DNA of 59,204 nt from Opitutales bacterium (GTDB lineage Bacteria; Verrucomicrobiota; Verrucomicrobiia; Opitutales; Seribacteraceae). Positions 44,459-53,719 of the stretch are shown here, piece after piece (positions within the stretch are counted from its first letter, which is position 1; each line of letters begins with the position of its first letter). The notes below the pieces were generated by a model. That model worked only from the letters and a program-made list of their open reading frames with translations, made no database searches and was not told where the DNA came from. Location: contig JAOFTV010000013.1 in the NCBI GenBank assembly GCA_028045305.1, positions 1 to 59,204 on the forward strand, written 5' to 3'. The position numbers and the translations under genes are program-made.

Positions 44459-45313
44459 ATCGAAACAAAGCAAAAAATTACCGTACTCAAACCATCCGCT
44501 GGATGGACGGGATTTGACTTTGCCGGTATCTGGCAATATCGCGACCTTCTCTACCTTCTTGTACGTCGGGACTTTCTTGCCCAGTACAAACAAACAATTC
44601 TTGGCCCAGCTTGGTTTGTGCTCCAACCCCTCTTCCTTACGGTTGTTTTCACTCTCATTTTTGGGGAATTTGCCCAAATTCCGACCGAAGGCCTACCCCC
44701 TCTGCTCTTTTACAATTCTGGCCTTATCATTTGGAGTTATTTTTCCTCCTGCTTCACAGGTAATGCATCAACTTTCACTGCCAATGCAGGGATTTATCAA
44801 AAGGTTTATTACCCTAGGCTGATCAACCCTTTGGCTAATTGCACATCCGCTCTCTTTGGTTTTTCCATCCAAGCTATATTTTTTCTGGTCTACTTCTGCA
44901 TCTATAAATTCCTCATCCCTACGGAAGAATTTTTTACCATGACATGGGCGATGGTGCTTCTTCCAGTTCTTATCCCCTTGGTCGCTTCACTCGGACTGGG
45001 TATGGGGTTATGGATGTCGGTACTCACCGCAAAATATCGCGACTTCAATCAAATAACGGGGTTTCTTGCCCAAGCACTGATGTATGCGACCCCTATCATT
45101 TATCCATTGTCCGAAATCCCAGAGAAATATCGCTTCTGGGCATCCTTAAACCCCATGGCTCCAGTGGTCGAAACATTCCGTTTTGCCCTTTTAGGCAAAG
45201 GTTCATTTTCCGCTCCACACCTCATTTATTCGGGAATTGTTGCTCTTTGCATCCTGTTATCCGGCATGTACTTTTTCAAGCGCACCGAGCGACGCGTGGT
45301 TGATTATCTATAA
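44459..45313 (+). CDS. ABC-2 type polysaccharide export permease (Wzm-like), near-cognate start
   Basis: The membrane half of an ABC exporter for lipid-linked glycans. Six helices are visible, and the N-terminal cytoplasmic signature IWQYRDLLYLLVRRDFLAQY, then KQTILGPAWFVLQPL, is highly conserved in this family. The first ATG, GTG or TTG in frame is GTG 44618, which would delete that signature. Between the upstream TAA (44441-44443) and the signature only near-cognate codons occur. I place the start at ATC 44459 (IETKQKITVLKPSAGW), with ATT 44477 as alternative. The ATPase gene follows 4 bases after the stop. Confidence 0.85.
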   Translation: METKQKITVLKPSAGWTGFDFAGIWQYRDLLYLLVRRDFLAQYKQTILGPAWFVLQPLFLTVVFTLIFGEFAQIPTEGLPPLLFYNSGLIIWSYFSSCFTGNASTFTANAGIYQKVYYPRLINPLANCTSALFGFSIQAIFFLVYFCIYKFLIPTEEFFTMTWAMVLLPVLIPLVASLGLGMGLWMSVLTAKYRDFNQITGFLAQALMYATPIIYPLSEIPEKYRFWASLNPMAPVVETFRFALLGKGSFSAPHLIYSGIVALCILLSGMYFFKRTERRVVDYL

Positions 45314-45317
45314 TTTC

Positions 45318-46598
45318 ATGGACTCCTCTCTGGCAATAGAAGCTACCAATCTTTCCAAAAAATACCGCTTGGGAACTATCGGCATGAGCAGCCTCAGGGA
45401 AGACCTCAGTCGCTGGTGGGATCGAAAGAAACAAAATGCTTCTGCACAAATAAATACTAAAACTGCTGGGATTGACCAATCCAGAATGATCAATGATTCC
45501 GAGTTCTGGGCCTTGCACGATTTAAATTTTCAAATTCCCAAAGGAGAGGTCGTTGGTTTGATTGGTGCCAACGGTTCCGGTAAATCTACTTTGCTAAAAA
45601 TTCTTTCCCGAATCACCGAACCAACTCAAGGAGAAGTGAAGATCCGTGGTAAAGTTGCTTCGCTATTAGAGGTGGGCACTGGGTTTCACCCCGAATTGAC
45701 CGGACGTGAAAATGTATACATCAATGGAGCCATCCTTGGAATGACCCGTCGAGAGGTAGATGCCAAGTTCCATGAAATCGTTGAATTTGCAGGCGTCTCG
45801 GACTTCATTGATACACCCATCAAAAGATACTCATCGGGTATGACCGTTCGCCTAGGGTTTGCGGTAGCTGCTCATCTGGAGCCTGACATTCTGATTGTGG
45901 ATGAGGTGTTGGCGGTTGGCGATTTAAGGTTTCAAAACCGATGCATCAAGCAAATGCAAAAAATTGCCAATTCAGGAAAAACTGTACTTTTCGTTAGCCA
46001 TCAGATGACGACAGTAGAAAACTTGTGCAAATCTGCATTTTTGCTCAGTGAAGGTAAGGTTGTTTTTCATGGCCCTACAGCTAAGGTTATTTCCACATAC
46101 AGGGAGAGGGAAACATTCCTTCACTCAAATTCACTCAGTGAGCGAGTTAGTCGTGAAGGAAACAGAAATTGCAAACTTGTTGGTTTTGAGCTTCGGAATG
46201 GATCTCATCTCAAGATAGATTCACTGATCAGCGGGGAGGTTGCGTACATCATTTTAAATTTTGAAGTTGTTCGGGAACAAAAAAACAGGATGTGCTTAAG
46301 TCTAGGAATTTCGACGCCCAATCAAAACAGAATTGCACATTTGTGCATGAAAACTTTTGGTCAATCAATAGCACCAACCTCTGATAAAACTTTCGAAGTT
46401 CGATTAAAACTACCAAGAGTAGAGCTTAACCAAGGCACTTACAAAGTAACCACCTTCTTAGACGACGAATCTGGAGAGATCATTGATTGGGTGGTAGATG
46501 CATTTACGCTAAGCATAACGGAATCCGATTTTTATGGTACCGGCATGGTACCAAGCCCTGAAAAAGGCTGTCTTTTAATGGATCATTCCTTTTCTTGA
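45318..46598 (+). CDS. ABC exporter ATPase with C-terminal glycan-binding domain (Wzt-like)
   Basis: Powers export of O-antigen-type or similar polysaccharide with the permease just upstream. From ATG 45318 it has 426 residues. Walker A is IGANGSGKSTLLK, the family G-loop is LEVGTGFHPELTGRENVY, the signature is RYSSGMTVRLGFAVA, and Walker B is DILIVDEVLAVGD. After about residue 245 a beta-sandwich Wzt-C domain follows, ending with NQGTYKVTTFLDDESGEIID, which in characterised systems recognises the capped glycan end. Sugar-modifying enzymes downstream may make such a cap. The stop overlaps the next TTG start (TTGA). Confidence 0.93.
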   Translation: MDSSLAIEATNLSKKYRLGTIGMSSLREDLSRWWDRKKQNASAQINTKTAGIDQSRMINDSEFWALHDLNFQIPKGEVVGLIGANGSGKSTLLKILSRITEPTQGEVKIRGKVASLLEVGTGFHPELTGRENVYINGAILGMTRREVDAKFHEIVEFAGVSDFIDTPIKRYSSGMTVRLGFAVAAHLEPDILIVDEVLAVGDLRFQNRCIKQMQKIANSGKTVLFVSHQMTTVENLCKSAFLLSEGKVVFHGPTAKVISTYRERETFLHSNSLSERVSREGNRNCKLVGFELRNGSHLKIDSLISGEVAYIILNFEVVREQKNRMCLSLGISTPNQNRIAHLCMKTFGQSIAPTSDKTFEVRLKLPRVELNQGTYKVTTFLDDESGEIIDWVVDAFTLSITESDFYGTGMVPSPEKGCLLMDHSFS

Positions 46599-47260
46599 AT
46601 TTCAACTTCATACAAGTTCTAAAATCCCTCAAATACGAGTTTAAATTCGTAAAAGATCGCTCGGATAAGTTTAGTTTATTACTTCACTTAGAACTCTGGT
46701 TTAAAGATCGGATTTTAAATCAAACTCCAATGAAGGCAGGGTTTCCCTGGATCAACTATGCAACCATCCAATTCATGCATTTTCTTGTAAGGAAAAACAT
46801 GCGTGTTGTTGAATTCGGTGCAGGAGGATCAAGCATATTTTTTTTAAGACATGGCGTCCATCTTGAATCTATCGAGCATGATGAAATATGGATAAAAAAT
46901 GTCAGAAAAAAAGTTTCCAAAAAACTCCATAATAATTGGACTTATCATCTCATAAAACCTGATAATGAAATTACTAACATACCAACTGCAGAAACCTATC
47001 TTTCGCCTCTCGATCGACTTTCAGATTCTTCTATTGATTTATTCCTTATAGACGGAAGGCATCGAGTTGAATCAATCAAAAGAGCAATGGACAAAATCAA
47101 ACCCGGAGGATACCTAATTTTGGATAATTGCGACAGACCAGAATATTCGAAATCTTTTGAACTTCTTGCCAATTGGTCACTGAATCAAGTTTCTTGCATT
47201 ACAAACTCATCCGAATTTGTTACCCCCGCAGCAATATGGAAAAAACCTTCTCTTGGCTAA
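46595..47260 (+). CDS. Class I methyltransferase-like protein
   Basis: A 221-residue Rossmann-fold protein. RVVEFGAGGSSIFFLRHG is the SAM-binding loop, LESIEHDEIWIKNV the acidic end of strand 2, and DLFLIDGRHRVESIKRAM with KIKPGGYLILDNCD the later motifs. The DGRHR segment resembles methyltransferases that act on sugars or small acids. The N-terminal 65 residues are helical, without membrane segments. It starts at TTG 46595 within a TTGA overlap with the ATPase gene, implying coupled translation. From here to about 56.3 kb the DNA is visibly richer in A+T. Confidence 0.82.
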   Translation: MNFNFIQVLKSLKYEFKFVKDRSDKFSLLLHLELWFKDRILNQTPMKAGFPWINYATIQFMHFLVRKNMRVVEFGAGGSSIFFLRHGVHLESIEHDEIWIKNVRKKVSKKLHNNWTYHLIKPDNEITNIPTAETYLSPLDRLSDSSIDLFLIDGRHRVESIKRAMDKIKPGGYLILDNCDRPEYSKSFELLANWSLNQVSCITNSSEFVTPAAIWKKPSLG

Positions 47261-48128
47261 AAAAATCATCATTCGCCAGGAATATGGCCAACTCGGCAAC
47301 ATCTTGTTCCGTTTGGCAAACGCACTGGGTTTTGCCATCGAGCATGGCTACCGGGTTGAAGACTACACCCTCGCTTTTTGTAATTATCACGATGGCAGTT
47401 CTAACATTCGTTTTTTCGAAGATTACCACCCTTTTCAATTCTTTGAATTCCCTCGACCAAAAGTTCGTTTGAGCAATCGGATCAAATGGAGGCTAAAGGA
47501 CCGTTTAAACAAGCGGATCGAATGTATTGAAAACTTTGACCCAACATTTAACCTGCAAAAACTAGACACAAATAAATCTTACGAGCTAAAAGGATTCCAC
47601 TTTGGTTCGGGTGAACTTGCCTTCAAGCATCGGTCGCAAATCTGCGATATTCTTCGCTTTAAAGAATCGGAAATTCTTCCAATCGAAAACTTAATCAACG
47701 AAGCCAAAAAAAGATACGATCTCTTGCTTGGTGTTCATATTCGGCAAAATGATTACAAGAGTTTCTACGACGGTAAGTTTTATGTAACGCCAGAACAGTA
47801 CCTGCAGACAGTAGACCATTTCAAGTCATTGCATCTACCCTCTCAAAGAATTGGCGTGGTTGTTTGCTCGGACGATGGGGAAGCTCTCAAAAAAATTCAA
47901 GACAACCACCAAGATTACCTTTTTCCCAATGGAACCATCGCACAGGACATGTATGCACTATCCAAATGCGACTACATCATTGGCCCCAAGGCTACAACCA
48001 TGAGCAGTTGGGCATCTTTCATTGGAGAATCCATGCTCTTACAGATCGACAAAAGTATAGATCCCTTCGAGTTAACCGATTTCCAAAGCGTACAACGCCT
48101 CGAACCATTTTCTCCATTTTTTAATTAA
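47253..48128 (+). CDS. GT11-like (alpha-1,2-fucosyltransferase family) glycosyltransferase
   Basis: From TTG 47253 the product has 291 residues. The opening IIIRQEYGQLGNILFRLANA matches the family's GxLGNQxFQ motif. LLGVHIRQNDYKSFYDG corresponds to the HxRRxDY donor-binding motif, VCSDDGEALKKI to the SDD strand, and DMYALSKCDYIIGPKATTMS with SWASFIGE to the C-terminal signature. Most members move fucose from GDP-fucose to galactose, but the changed motif residues (Gln-Asn for Arg-Gly) leave donor and acceptor open. A TTG 12 codons earlier is also possible. The start overlaps the stop of the preceding gene. Confidence 0.82.
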   Translation: MAKKIIIRQEYGQLGNILFRLANALGFAIEHGYRVEDYTLAFCNYHDGSSNIRFFEDYHPFQFFEFPRPKVRLSNRIKWRLKDRLNKRIECIENFDPTFNLQKLDTNKSYELKGFHFGSGELAFKHRSQICDILRFKESEILPIENLINEAKKRYDLLLGVHIRQNDYKSFYDGKFYVTPEQYLQTVDHFKSLHLPSQRIGVVVCSDDGEALKKIQDNHQDYLFPNGTIAQDMYALSKCDYIIGPKATTMSSWASFIGESMLLQIDKSIDPFELTDFQSVQRLEPFSPFFN

Positions 48129-48131
48129 CCG

Positions 48132-49343
48132 GTGAGGATCGCATTTCTGAGTTCAATTTACCCAGCCCACGCTGAAAAGATATACAGAGAAAATCCAAGT
48201 TTAAAAAAGAAATCCTCAGAAGAACAAATGGAGTTCATCCGATGGCATGCTTTGTCATCTTTTGTTCGTTGGTTCGAATTATTAGAACAAATGGGCTTTG
48301 CAACTTGCGTATTCAATCACAATTTACCTGAAGTCGCACTAGCATGGGCAAGAGAAAATAAATTTAAACCTAAGTCTTGCGATAGCATTATCGAAATTGG
48401 ACTTGAGAAAATCAAACGATTTAAACCTGATGTGATTTTCGCCTTCGCACCTCTTACTTATCTTAAAAATAACTTTTTGGATGAACTCATTAGTTCATTA
48501 AGTAAAAGGCCGAAGGTCATTGCGTGGTACGGTGCAAATTGTGGGGATGAAGAAATTTTCAGGTATTTTGATCTTACCCTCTCAAATTCTAAACACTTAG
48601 TAAATTCACTCAAAGAAAAAGGCATTAAGGCGGACTTCCTGCAACATGCTTTCGATCCGATCATATTAGAAAAAATCAAAATTCCTAAAAACCGTTTAAA
48701 CCGAGTAGCTTTTTTCGGAAATCTAGATGTTTCTACGATTGATTTTAGGGAGAGAACAAAACTTTTGGAGGAAGTTTCGGAAAAAACAAACCTGCTTGAT
48801 ATATACGGAGCACACAATACGCCCTCTCTTAAGGAAACCGCAAAACATAGCCTCCTAATTACAAGGCAAAAAATATCACACACCCTGAATAAATTCGCAC
48901 CAAATCAAAAATTTGATTATTGGTCGAATAAACAAAACATGCCCCCATCCCCTTGGGAACTTAGTAAGAATTTTTGTAAAAAAATAAAATCTCCACTTTA
49001 CGGTCAGGAGATGCTTCAAAAACTATCATCTTACCAGATAGCACTCAATTATCACAACCGACATACCGGTGATTTTGCATGTAACATGCGTCTTTTCGAA
49101 GCAACAGGTCTTGGCTGTGCACTAATTACTGACCATAAAAGCGACCTACATGAGTATTTTGATTTAGAAAGAGAGGTATTAACCTACAAGACGCCCGAAG
49201 AATTATGTAGTAAAATAAAGTTTTTAATTAATAATACGGAGGTTGCCGATGAGATGGGTCTAGAAGCACAAGCTAAATGTTTGAGCAACTACAATATATT
49301 CAATCTTTCAGATATTTTCTGTGATTATATCCAAAAACTATGA
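48132..49343 (+). CDS. CgeB-like glycosyltransferase
   Basis: A 403-residue GT-B-fold enzyme. RIAFLSSIYPAHAEKIY opens the N-terminal domain, IAWYGANCGDEEIFRYFDLT is typical of the CgeB/GT1-like group, and VAFFGNLDVSTIDF begins the donor-binding domain. RHTGDFACNMRLFEATGLGC with ALITDHKSDLHEYF is the conserved C-terminal nucleotide-sugar site. Some family members glycosylate spore or surface structures. The start is GTG 48132, just after the GT11-like stop. The stop overlaps the sulfotransferase ATG in an ATGA junction. Confidence 0.85.
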   Translation: MRIAFLSSIYPAHAEKIYRENPSLKKKSSEEQMEFIRWHALSSFVRWFELLEQMGFATCVFNHNLPEVALAWARENKFKPKSCDSIIEIGLEKIKRFKPDVIFAFAPLTYLKNNFLDELISSLSKRPKVIAWYGANCGDEEIFRYFDLTLSNSKHLVNSLKEKGIKADFLQHAFDPIILEKIKIPKNRLNRVAFFGNLDVSTIDFRERTKLLEEVSEKTNLLDIYGAHNTPSLKETAKHSLLITRQKISHTLNKFAPNQKFDYWSNKQNMPPSPWELSKNFCKKIKSPLYGQEMLQKLSSYQIALNYHNRHTGDFACNMRLFEATGLGCALITDHKSDLHEYFDLEREVLTYKTPEELCSKIKFLINNTEVADEMGLEAQAKCLSNYNIFNLSDIFCDYIQKL

Positions 49344-49981
49344 ACGATAAACAGAAAGTTTTTTGTATTGGAATGAACAAATCCGGTACTACTTCGTTAC
49401 AAACTCTTCTTTCTGATCATGGTTATACGATAGGTAATCAACTTGAAGGTGAGATGCTTTTGAAAAATTTTGAGAACATGGAAAATGGTACTATCAAAGC
49501 TTATTTTTCCAAATGCGATGCCCATCAAGATGTCCCATGCAGTTTACCAAATTTTTACAAAAGATTGGATCATATCTTTCCGAATTCTAAATTCATATTA
49601 ACTATTCGAGATAACCCTGAGATTTGGTATAATTCATTGATCAGTTTTCATACTAAGATTTTCTCTTCGACAGACAGTCTACCTACTTTTTCTGACCTGA
49701 TGAATTCCACTTATTGCTACAAAGGGTGGATTGTAGATTGCATGAAAGTTATATTCAATTATCCAACCATTCCTCTGTATGATAAAACTGAATATATCGC
49801 CACTTATTCAAATCACACCAAAGCTGTTAAGGAGTATTTTTTATCTAAACCAAAACAACTACTCATCCTAAATTTATCCGAAAAGAATGGTGTAGAGAAT
49901 ATTTCTAATTTCTTGGGAATAAAACTTCTCAAAAATTATAAGATGCCATGGCTAAATAGAGGTATTGATGTCAAAATCTAG
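49340..49981 (+). CDS. P-loop sulfotransferase-like protein
   Basis: A 213-residue protein that should transfer sulfate from PAPS. The 5'-phosphosulfate loop is FCIGMNKSGTTSLQ (residues 8-21), and the 3'-phosphate-binding segment is FILTIRDNPEIWYNSLISFH, with Arg and Ser in the expected places. No membrane helix or signal is seen, so it acts in the cytoplasm, probably on a nucleotide-linked or lipid-linked sugar. Sulfated glycans are frequent in marine bacteria. The ATG at 49340 overlaps the upstream stop (ATGA), and the aminotransferase gene overlaps its end by 14 bases. Confidence 0.82.
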   Translation: MNDKQKVFCIGMNKSGTTSLQTLLSDHGYTIGNQLEGEMLLKNFENMENGTIKAYFSKCDAHQDVPCSLPNFYKRLDHIFPNSKFILTIRDNPEIWYNSLISFHTKIFSSTDSLPTFSDLMNSTYCYKGWIVDCMKVIFNYPTIPLYDKTEYIATYSNHTKAVKEYFLSKPKQLLILNLSEKNGVENISNFLGIKLLKNYKMPWLNRGIDVKI

Positions 49982-51092
49982 ACTTAGAAAGGCCCTTCAT
50001 GTTGGGCGTCCTAATATTCCCAACAAGGAAAAAATTTTATCAAAACTTTCAGAGGTGCTTGATAATAAGTGGCTTACCAACAACGGACCTCTGGTTCAAG
50101 AGCTGGAGCATAAAATCCAGCAATATCTCGGTATCAAGCACTGCATCTGCGTCTGCAATGCTACAATTGGTCTCGAAATTCTGCAAAGAGCATTAGATTT
50201 AAAAGGTGAAGTAATCATTCCCTCATTTACATTCATTGCCACTGCAAATTCATTAAGATGGCAAAAAATAAGACCTGTTTTTTGCGACATTCAGTCAGAC
50301 TCTCACCTAATTGATCCTGATCGGATAGAAGAGTTAATAACAGAGAAGACTTCTGCCATCCTCGCAGTTCCTATTTGGGGACAACCGTGCGACTACCCAG
50401 CATTGGAGAAAATAGCTAAAAAGTATAGTTTGAAACTCATATTTGATTCCGCCCACGCTTTTGGATGCAAAGCAGGTGAAAAGTTGATCGGTGGATTTGG
50501 AGATGCGGAAGTATTTAGTTTTCATGCAACTAAAGTTTTCTCAACAGGAGAAGGCGGTGCCATTACAACAAATTCAGATGAATTGGCTAAAAAACTTCGT
50601 TTTATGAGAAATTTCGGTTTTGATGGATTTGATAAAACCGTATGCCTAGGCACCAACGCCAAAATGAGCGAGTTCGCCGCTGCCTACGGGCTTTCGGCAC
50701 TTGAGGAACTACAATCAGTCATCGACCACAATGCAGAAATTTACAAGGGATATATTAAGCAATTTAGCCAATTCGATGAGTTTAACATCTTAAGATATCC
50801 TCAACAAAATTATTCAAACCATCAATATGCGGTTGCAGAAGTGCCAGCAGATTTCCGAGATAACCTCGTTCATCATTTTCATGAAAATGATATTCTTGTG
50901 AGAAGATATTTCCACCCCGGGTGTCATCGCTTAGAACCTTACAAAAGCGATCCTTCATACAACAAGGCTAGACTACCAAACACAGAAAAGGTTGCTTCAA
51001 AAATATTAGTTTTCCCTACAGGCTATCAAATGAATAATGAAGGGATGAACCGAGTTTTTGATGCTTACACTTCCTTCGTAAAAAAAAAGTGA
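49968..51092 (+). CDS. DegT/DnrJ/EryC1/StrS-family sugar aminotransferase
   Basis: A PLP enzyme of 374 residues that makes amino sugars from keto-sugar nucleotides. The internal aldimine lysine is Lys189 in FSFHATKVFSTGEGGAITTN. Asp160 in LIFDSAHAFGCKAG contacts the pyridine nitrogen. CNATIGLEILQRAL and VIIPSFTFIATANSL are also family-typical. The ATG at 49968 directly follows an in-frame TTG, and the ATG is preferred. The acetyltransferase gene lies 7 bases downstream, which fits N-acylation of the new amino group. The exact sugar is unknown. Confidence 0.92.
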   Translation: MSKSRLRKALHVGRPNIPNKEKILSKLSEVLDNKWLTNNGPLVQELEHKIQQYLGIKHCICVCNATIGLEILQRALDLKGEVIIPSFTFIATANSLRWQKIRPVFCDIQSDSHLIDPDRIEELITEKTSAILAVPIWGQPCDYPALEKIAKKYSLKLIFDSAHAFGCKAGEKLIGGFGDAEVFSFHATKVFSTGEGGAITTNSDELAKKLRFMRNFGFDGFDKTVCLGTNAKMSEFAAAYGLSALEELQSVIDHNAEIYKGYIKQFSQFDEFNILRYPQQNYSNHQYAVAEVPADFRDNLVHHFHENDILVRRYFHPGCHRLEPYKSDPSYNKARLPNTEKVASKILVFPTGYQMNNEGMNRVFDAYTSFVKKK

Positions 51093-51099
51093 AATCATC

Positions 51100-51705
51100 G
51101 TGATAAAAGCAAACAACAGTTTTTACACTAATGAAGAACTCCTTGGCATTGGATTTAAATACATTGGAAGGAAAGTCTTAATCAGTCGAAAAGCATCCAT
51201 CTATTCTCCTGAAAATATATCTATCGGAGATAATGTCAGAATCGATGACTTCACGATTCTCTCCGCATCAGGAGGTAATATTGAAATAAACAATCACATA
51301 CATATTGCTGCCTTTTGTAATTTAATTGGGAAAGGTGGCATTGTTATGGAAGACTACTCGGGACTTTCATCAAGAGTTTCGCTCTATTCTGCAACAGATG
51401 ATTTTAGTGGTAATTATCTTATTGGTCCAATTATGGAAGAATCCTGCATCAATGTCATCACAGGTCGAATAAAACTCGAAAAATACTGTCAAATCGGAAC
51501 CAGTTCTTCAGTGTTTCCAAATGTCGTAGTAGGGGAAGGTTCTATTTTAGGAGCACACTCCTTTACGAAATCCAATATTCAAACGTGGGAAATTCATGCG
51601 GGCACACCAGCCAAATTCTTAAAGAAAAGACAATCAGACCTTTTGAAGTTTGTACCATTAATAGAAAAAAAGTGGGGCAGAAAGCCTAGCATTAACAAAG
51701 ATTAA
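51100..51705 (+). CDS. Hexapeptide-repeat acyltransferase
   Basis: A 201-residue left-handed beta-helix acyltransferase (LbH, galactoside- or sugar-acetyltransferase group). Hexapeptide turns run from about residue 40 (ISIGDNVRIDDFTILSASGG) through VITGRIKLEKYCQIGTSSSV to VVVGEGSILGAHSFTK. It closes with WEIHAGTPAKFLKKR, the family's acetyl-CoA loop. It probably acetylates the amino sugar made by the preceding aminotransferase, 7 bases upstream. The start is GTG 51100. Confidence 0.9.
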   Translation: MIKANNSFYTNEELLGIGFKYIGRKVLISRKASIYSPENISIGDNVRIDDFTILSASGGNIEINNHIHIAAFCNLIGKGGIVMEDYSGLSSRVSLYSATDDFSGNYLIGPIMEESCINVITGRIKLEKYCQIGTSSSVFPNVVVGEGSILGAHSFTKSNIQTWEIHAGTPAKFLKKRQSDLLKFVPLIEKKWGRKPSINKD

Positions 51706-51739
51706 TATACCCGATCAAAAAGGAATTAATTTAGTTGAT

Positions 51740-52621
51740 GTGTGTGTAATCACATATAATCAGAAGGAGTTCATTTCAAACTGCTTAGACAGTGTATTGG
51801 AGCAAAGGTTAAACGATAATTACAACATTATTGTCTGCGATGACTCATCAACAGATGGTACTTCTAAATTACTAACTGAAAATTATTCACGATTTAAAAA
51901 TGTTTGTAATCATATAAACAGGGAAAATATTGGAGTATCTAATAATTTTTTAAAGTGCATAAATCAATCAAATGCCAAATATATTGCGATTTGTGAAGGT
52001 GATGATTTTTGGAATGACCCTTTTAAACTTCAAAAGCAAGTGGAGATACTAGAAAAAAATCCAGACTGTTCATTTTGTTTTACCGATGTAAAGACTCTTG
52101 AAAATGACAAAATAACTGGAATACATCCAAATCTAGGAAGTTCTAAACATAAATTCACTGGTATTGAACTAGCAGATCAACCAGGCAGTATTGCCCAAAC
52201 TTGTTCTCTTGTCATTCGGAAGCAATATTTGGAAAAGTTACCCGATTGGGTACTTAAATCATACACCCTTGATTGGTGCCTCCAACTTTACTTCTCAAAA
52301 TTTGGTCCAGCAATTTATATACCTGAAGTGACGGCAACTTATCGTATACATGAAAAGGGTATTTGGTCTAAATTGAGTGCGTTCGGGGGTTGGCGAAAAA
52401 ATTTAGCATTCTACAAAACAGCACTTCGGCAATTACCAAATCAAATTTCGCAAAAACGACTTCAGAAAAGGATCCAAAAGACCGTCATAGACGCACTAGA
52501 ACTTGCAAACATCCAAGCCAATAAAACCGAAATTCATTGGTGGCTGTGGCAAAAATTTACAACCTGCCCCCTTGTATCCGTGAAGCAAACTTTACATTCA
52601 CTTAGACTTTTATTGGCATGA
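51740..52621 (+). CDS. Family 2 glycosyltransferase
   Basis: A GT-A-fold enzyme of at least 293 residues. VCVITYNQKEFISNCLDSVL is the first strand and helix, IIVCDDSSTDGTSKLL the nucleotide-binding region, and AICEGDDFWNDPFKLQKQVE contains the metal-binding acidic motif. The listed start, GTG 51740, cuts into the first strand. The reading frame stays open upstream, and LVDVCVITYN would be the normal N-terminus, reachable from ATT 51725 or ATA 51707. The stop overlaps the next ATG (ATGA). Confidence 0.85.
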   Translation: MCVITYNQKEFISNCLDSVLEQRLNDNYNIIVCDDSSTDGTSKLLTENYSRFKNVCNHINRENIGVSNNFLKCINQSNAKYIAICEGDDFWNDPFKLQKQVEILEKNPDCSFCFTDVKTLENDKITGIHPNLGSSKHKFTGIELADQPGSIAQTCSLVIRKQYLEKLPDWVLKSYTLDWCLQLYFSKFGPAIYIPEVTATYRIHEKGIWSKLSAFGGWRKNLAFYKTALRQLPNQISQKRLQKRIQKTVIDALELANIQANKTEIHWWLWQKFTTCPLVSVKQTLHSLRLLLA

Positions 52622-53718
52622 ATAATCCTCTAATTTCACTCATTCTTTGCTCCCGCAACGACTCCTATATGGGTAATTCCCGTTGGCGATTGGAGACTTC
52701 TATCAACCTTGCGTTACTAAACGCTAAAGATGCAAATTTTTTGGACAAACTTGAGATTATTGTCTCTGACTGGGGTAGCGAGATTCCCTTATCTGAGGTA
52801 CTCAATTTAGTTCCCGAAGCAAAAGGTAGAGTGAAATTCGTTCACATACCTCCTGATATTGCTGCAGTTGAGCAAAAAGACAGCAAGTTCCCCGAAGTTA
52901 TCGCTCTTAACGCAGCTGCACACAGAGCAAGCGGAGAATACATTGGAAGAATTGATAACGATACCGTCATCGGAACCGATTTTTTCCGCAAGTTCGAGCA
53001 ATTACACAAAAACAATCCAACAGATGAATTGGACTTGGCTAATTCCTTTCTTTTTGTGGAGAGGAAAAGTGTTCCATTTAGAATAAGTCGCTTATCTTTG
53101 CCATTACCTCAGATTCGTAGCTTTATCAATTTATTCAAAAATTACTTTAGAGTCGAATCTGCAACTGAATGGGGTAAAGAATTTTGGTGGAGCCCCGTGG
53201 GCATAATGATGTTTCACCGAGATATATGGAATGCAACTCAAGGTTATGATGAAAGACTCATCTATTGGGGATGGATGGAGGGTGATTTAGCCTTACGCCT
53301 TGAACAAAAGCATAAAATCGTGGAATTCAGTAAATTTGTGGGACATGATTTTTATCATTTAGAACATTACCCTAGCCTTACTGACTATAGAAACAGAAAC
53401 GGACCTGCCACACCACGTAAGAAAAATGAACCCGTATTTGAAAACTTAAATTATAAAGAAAATAATGACGCTTGGGGTTTAGAAAAGTATAGATCGGTAA
53501 GTATCGTTCAACATAATCGCGTTTATAAAAATCTTAATTTTTTTGTGAAAGTTTTACTTAAAATTTTATTTTTACCAAGGATATTGGTTAGTTTATTTTT
53601 CAGGAAATTTGATCTATTCCTTATCAACTACCCTAAATATGCCCACAGGTTTCGTTCAAATTCAAAAATAGTCGGAGGAAGAATAAAGCAGAAAATAATG
53701 TCATTTGTAGTAAGCTAA
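52618..53718 (+). CDS. Family 2-like glycosyltransferase with galactosyltransferase-type C-terminus
   Basis: A 366-residue GT-A enzyme. ISLILCSRNDSYMGNSRWRL is the first strand with a longer loop than usual. LEIIVSDWGSEIPLSEVLNL holds the Asp of strand 2, GEYIGRIDNDTVIG is the DxD motif, and GYDERLIYWGWMEGDLALRL is the acceptor-side motif seen in galactosyltransferase-like and chondroitin-polymerase-like enzymes. A basic, hydrophobic C-terminal segment (FVKVLLKILFLPRILVSLFF) may bind the membrane. The ATG at 52618 overlaps the preceding stop. The dioxygenase gene begins one base after this stop. Confidence 0.85.
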   Translation: MNNPLISLILCSRNDSYMGNSRWRLETSINLALLNAKDANFLDKLEIIVSDWGSEIPLSEVLNLVPEAKGRVKFVHIPPDIAAVEQKDSKFPEVIALNAAAHRASGEYIGRIDNDTVIGTDFFRKFEQLHKNNPTDELDLANSFLFVERKSVPFRISRLSLPLPQIRSFINLFKNYFRVESATEWGKEFWWSPVGIMMFHRDIWNATQGYDERLIYWGWMEGDLALRLEQKHKIVEFSKFVGHDFYHLEHYPSLTDYRNRNGPATPRKKNEPVFENLNYKENNDAWGLEKYRSVSIVQHNRVYKNLNFFVKVLLKILFLPRILVSLFFRKFDLFLINYPKYAHRFRSNSKIVGGRIKQKIMSFVVS

Positions 53719-53719
53719 T

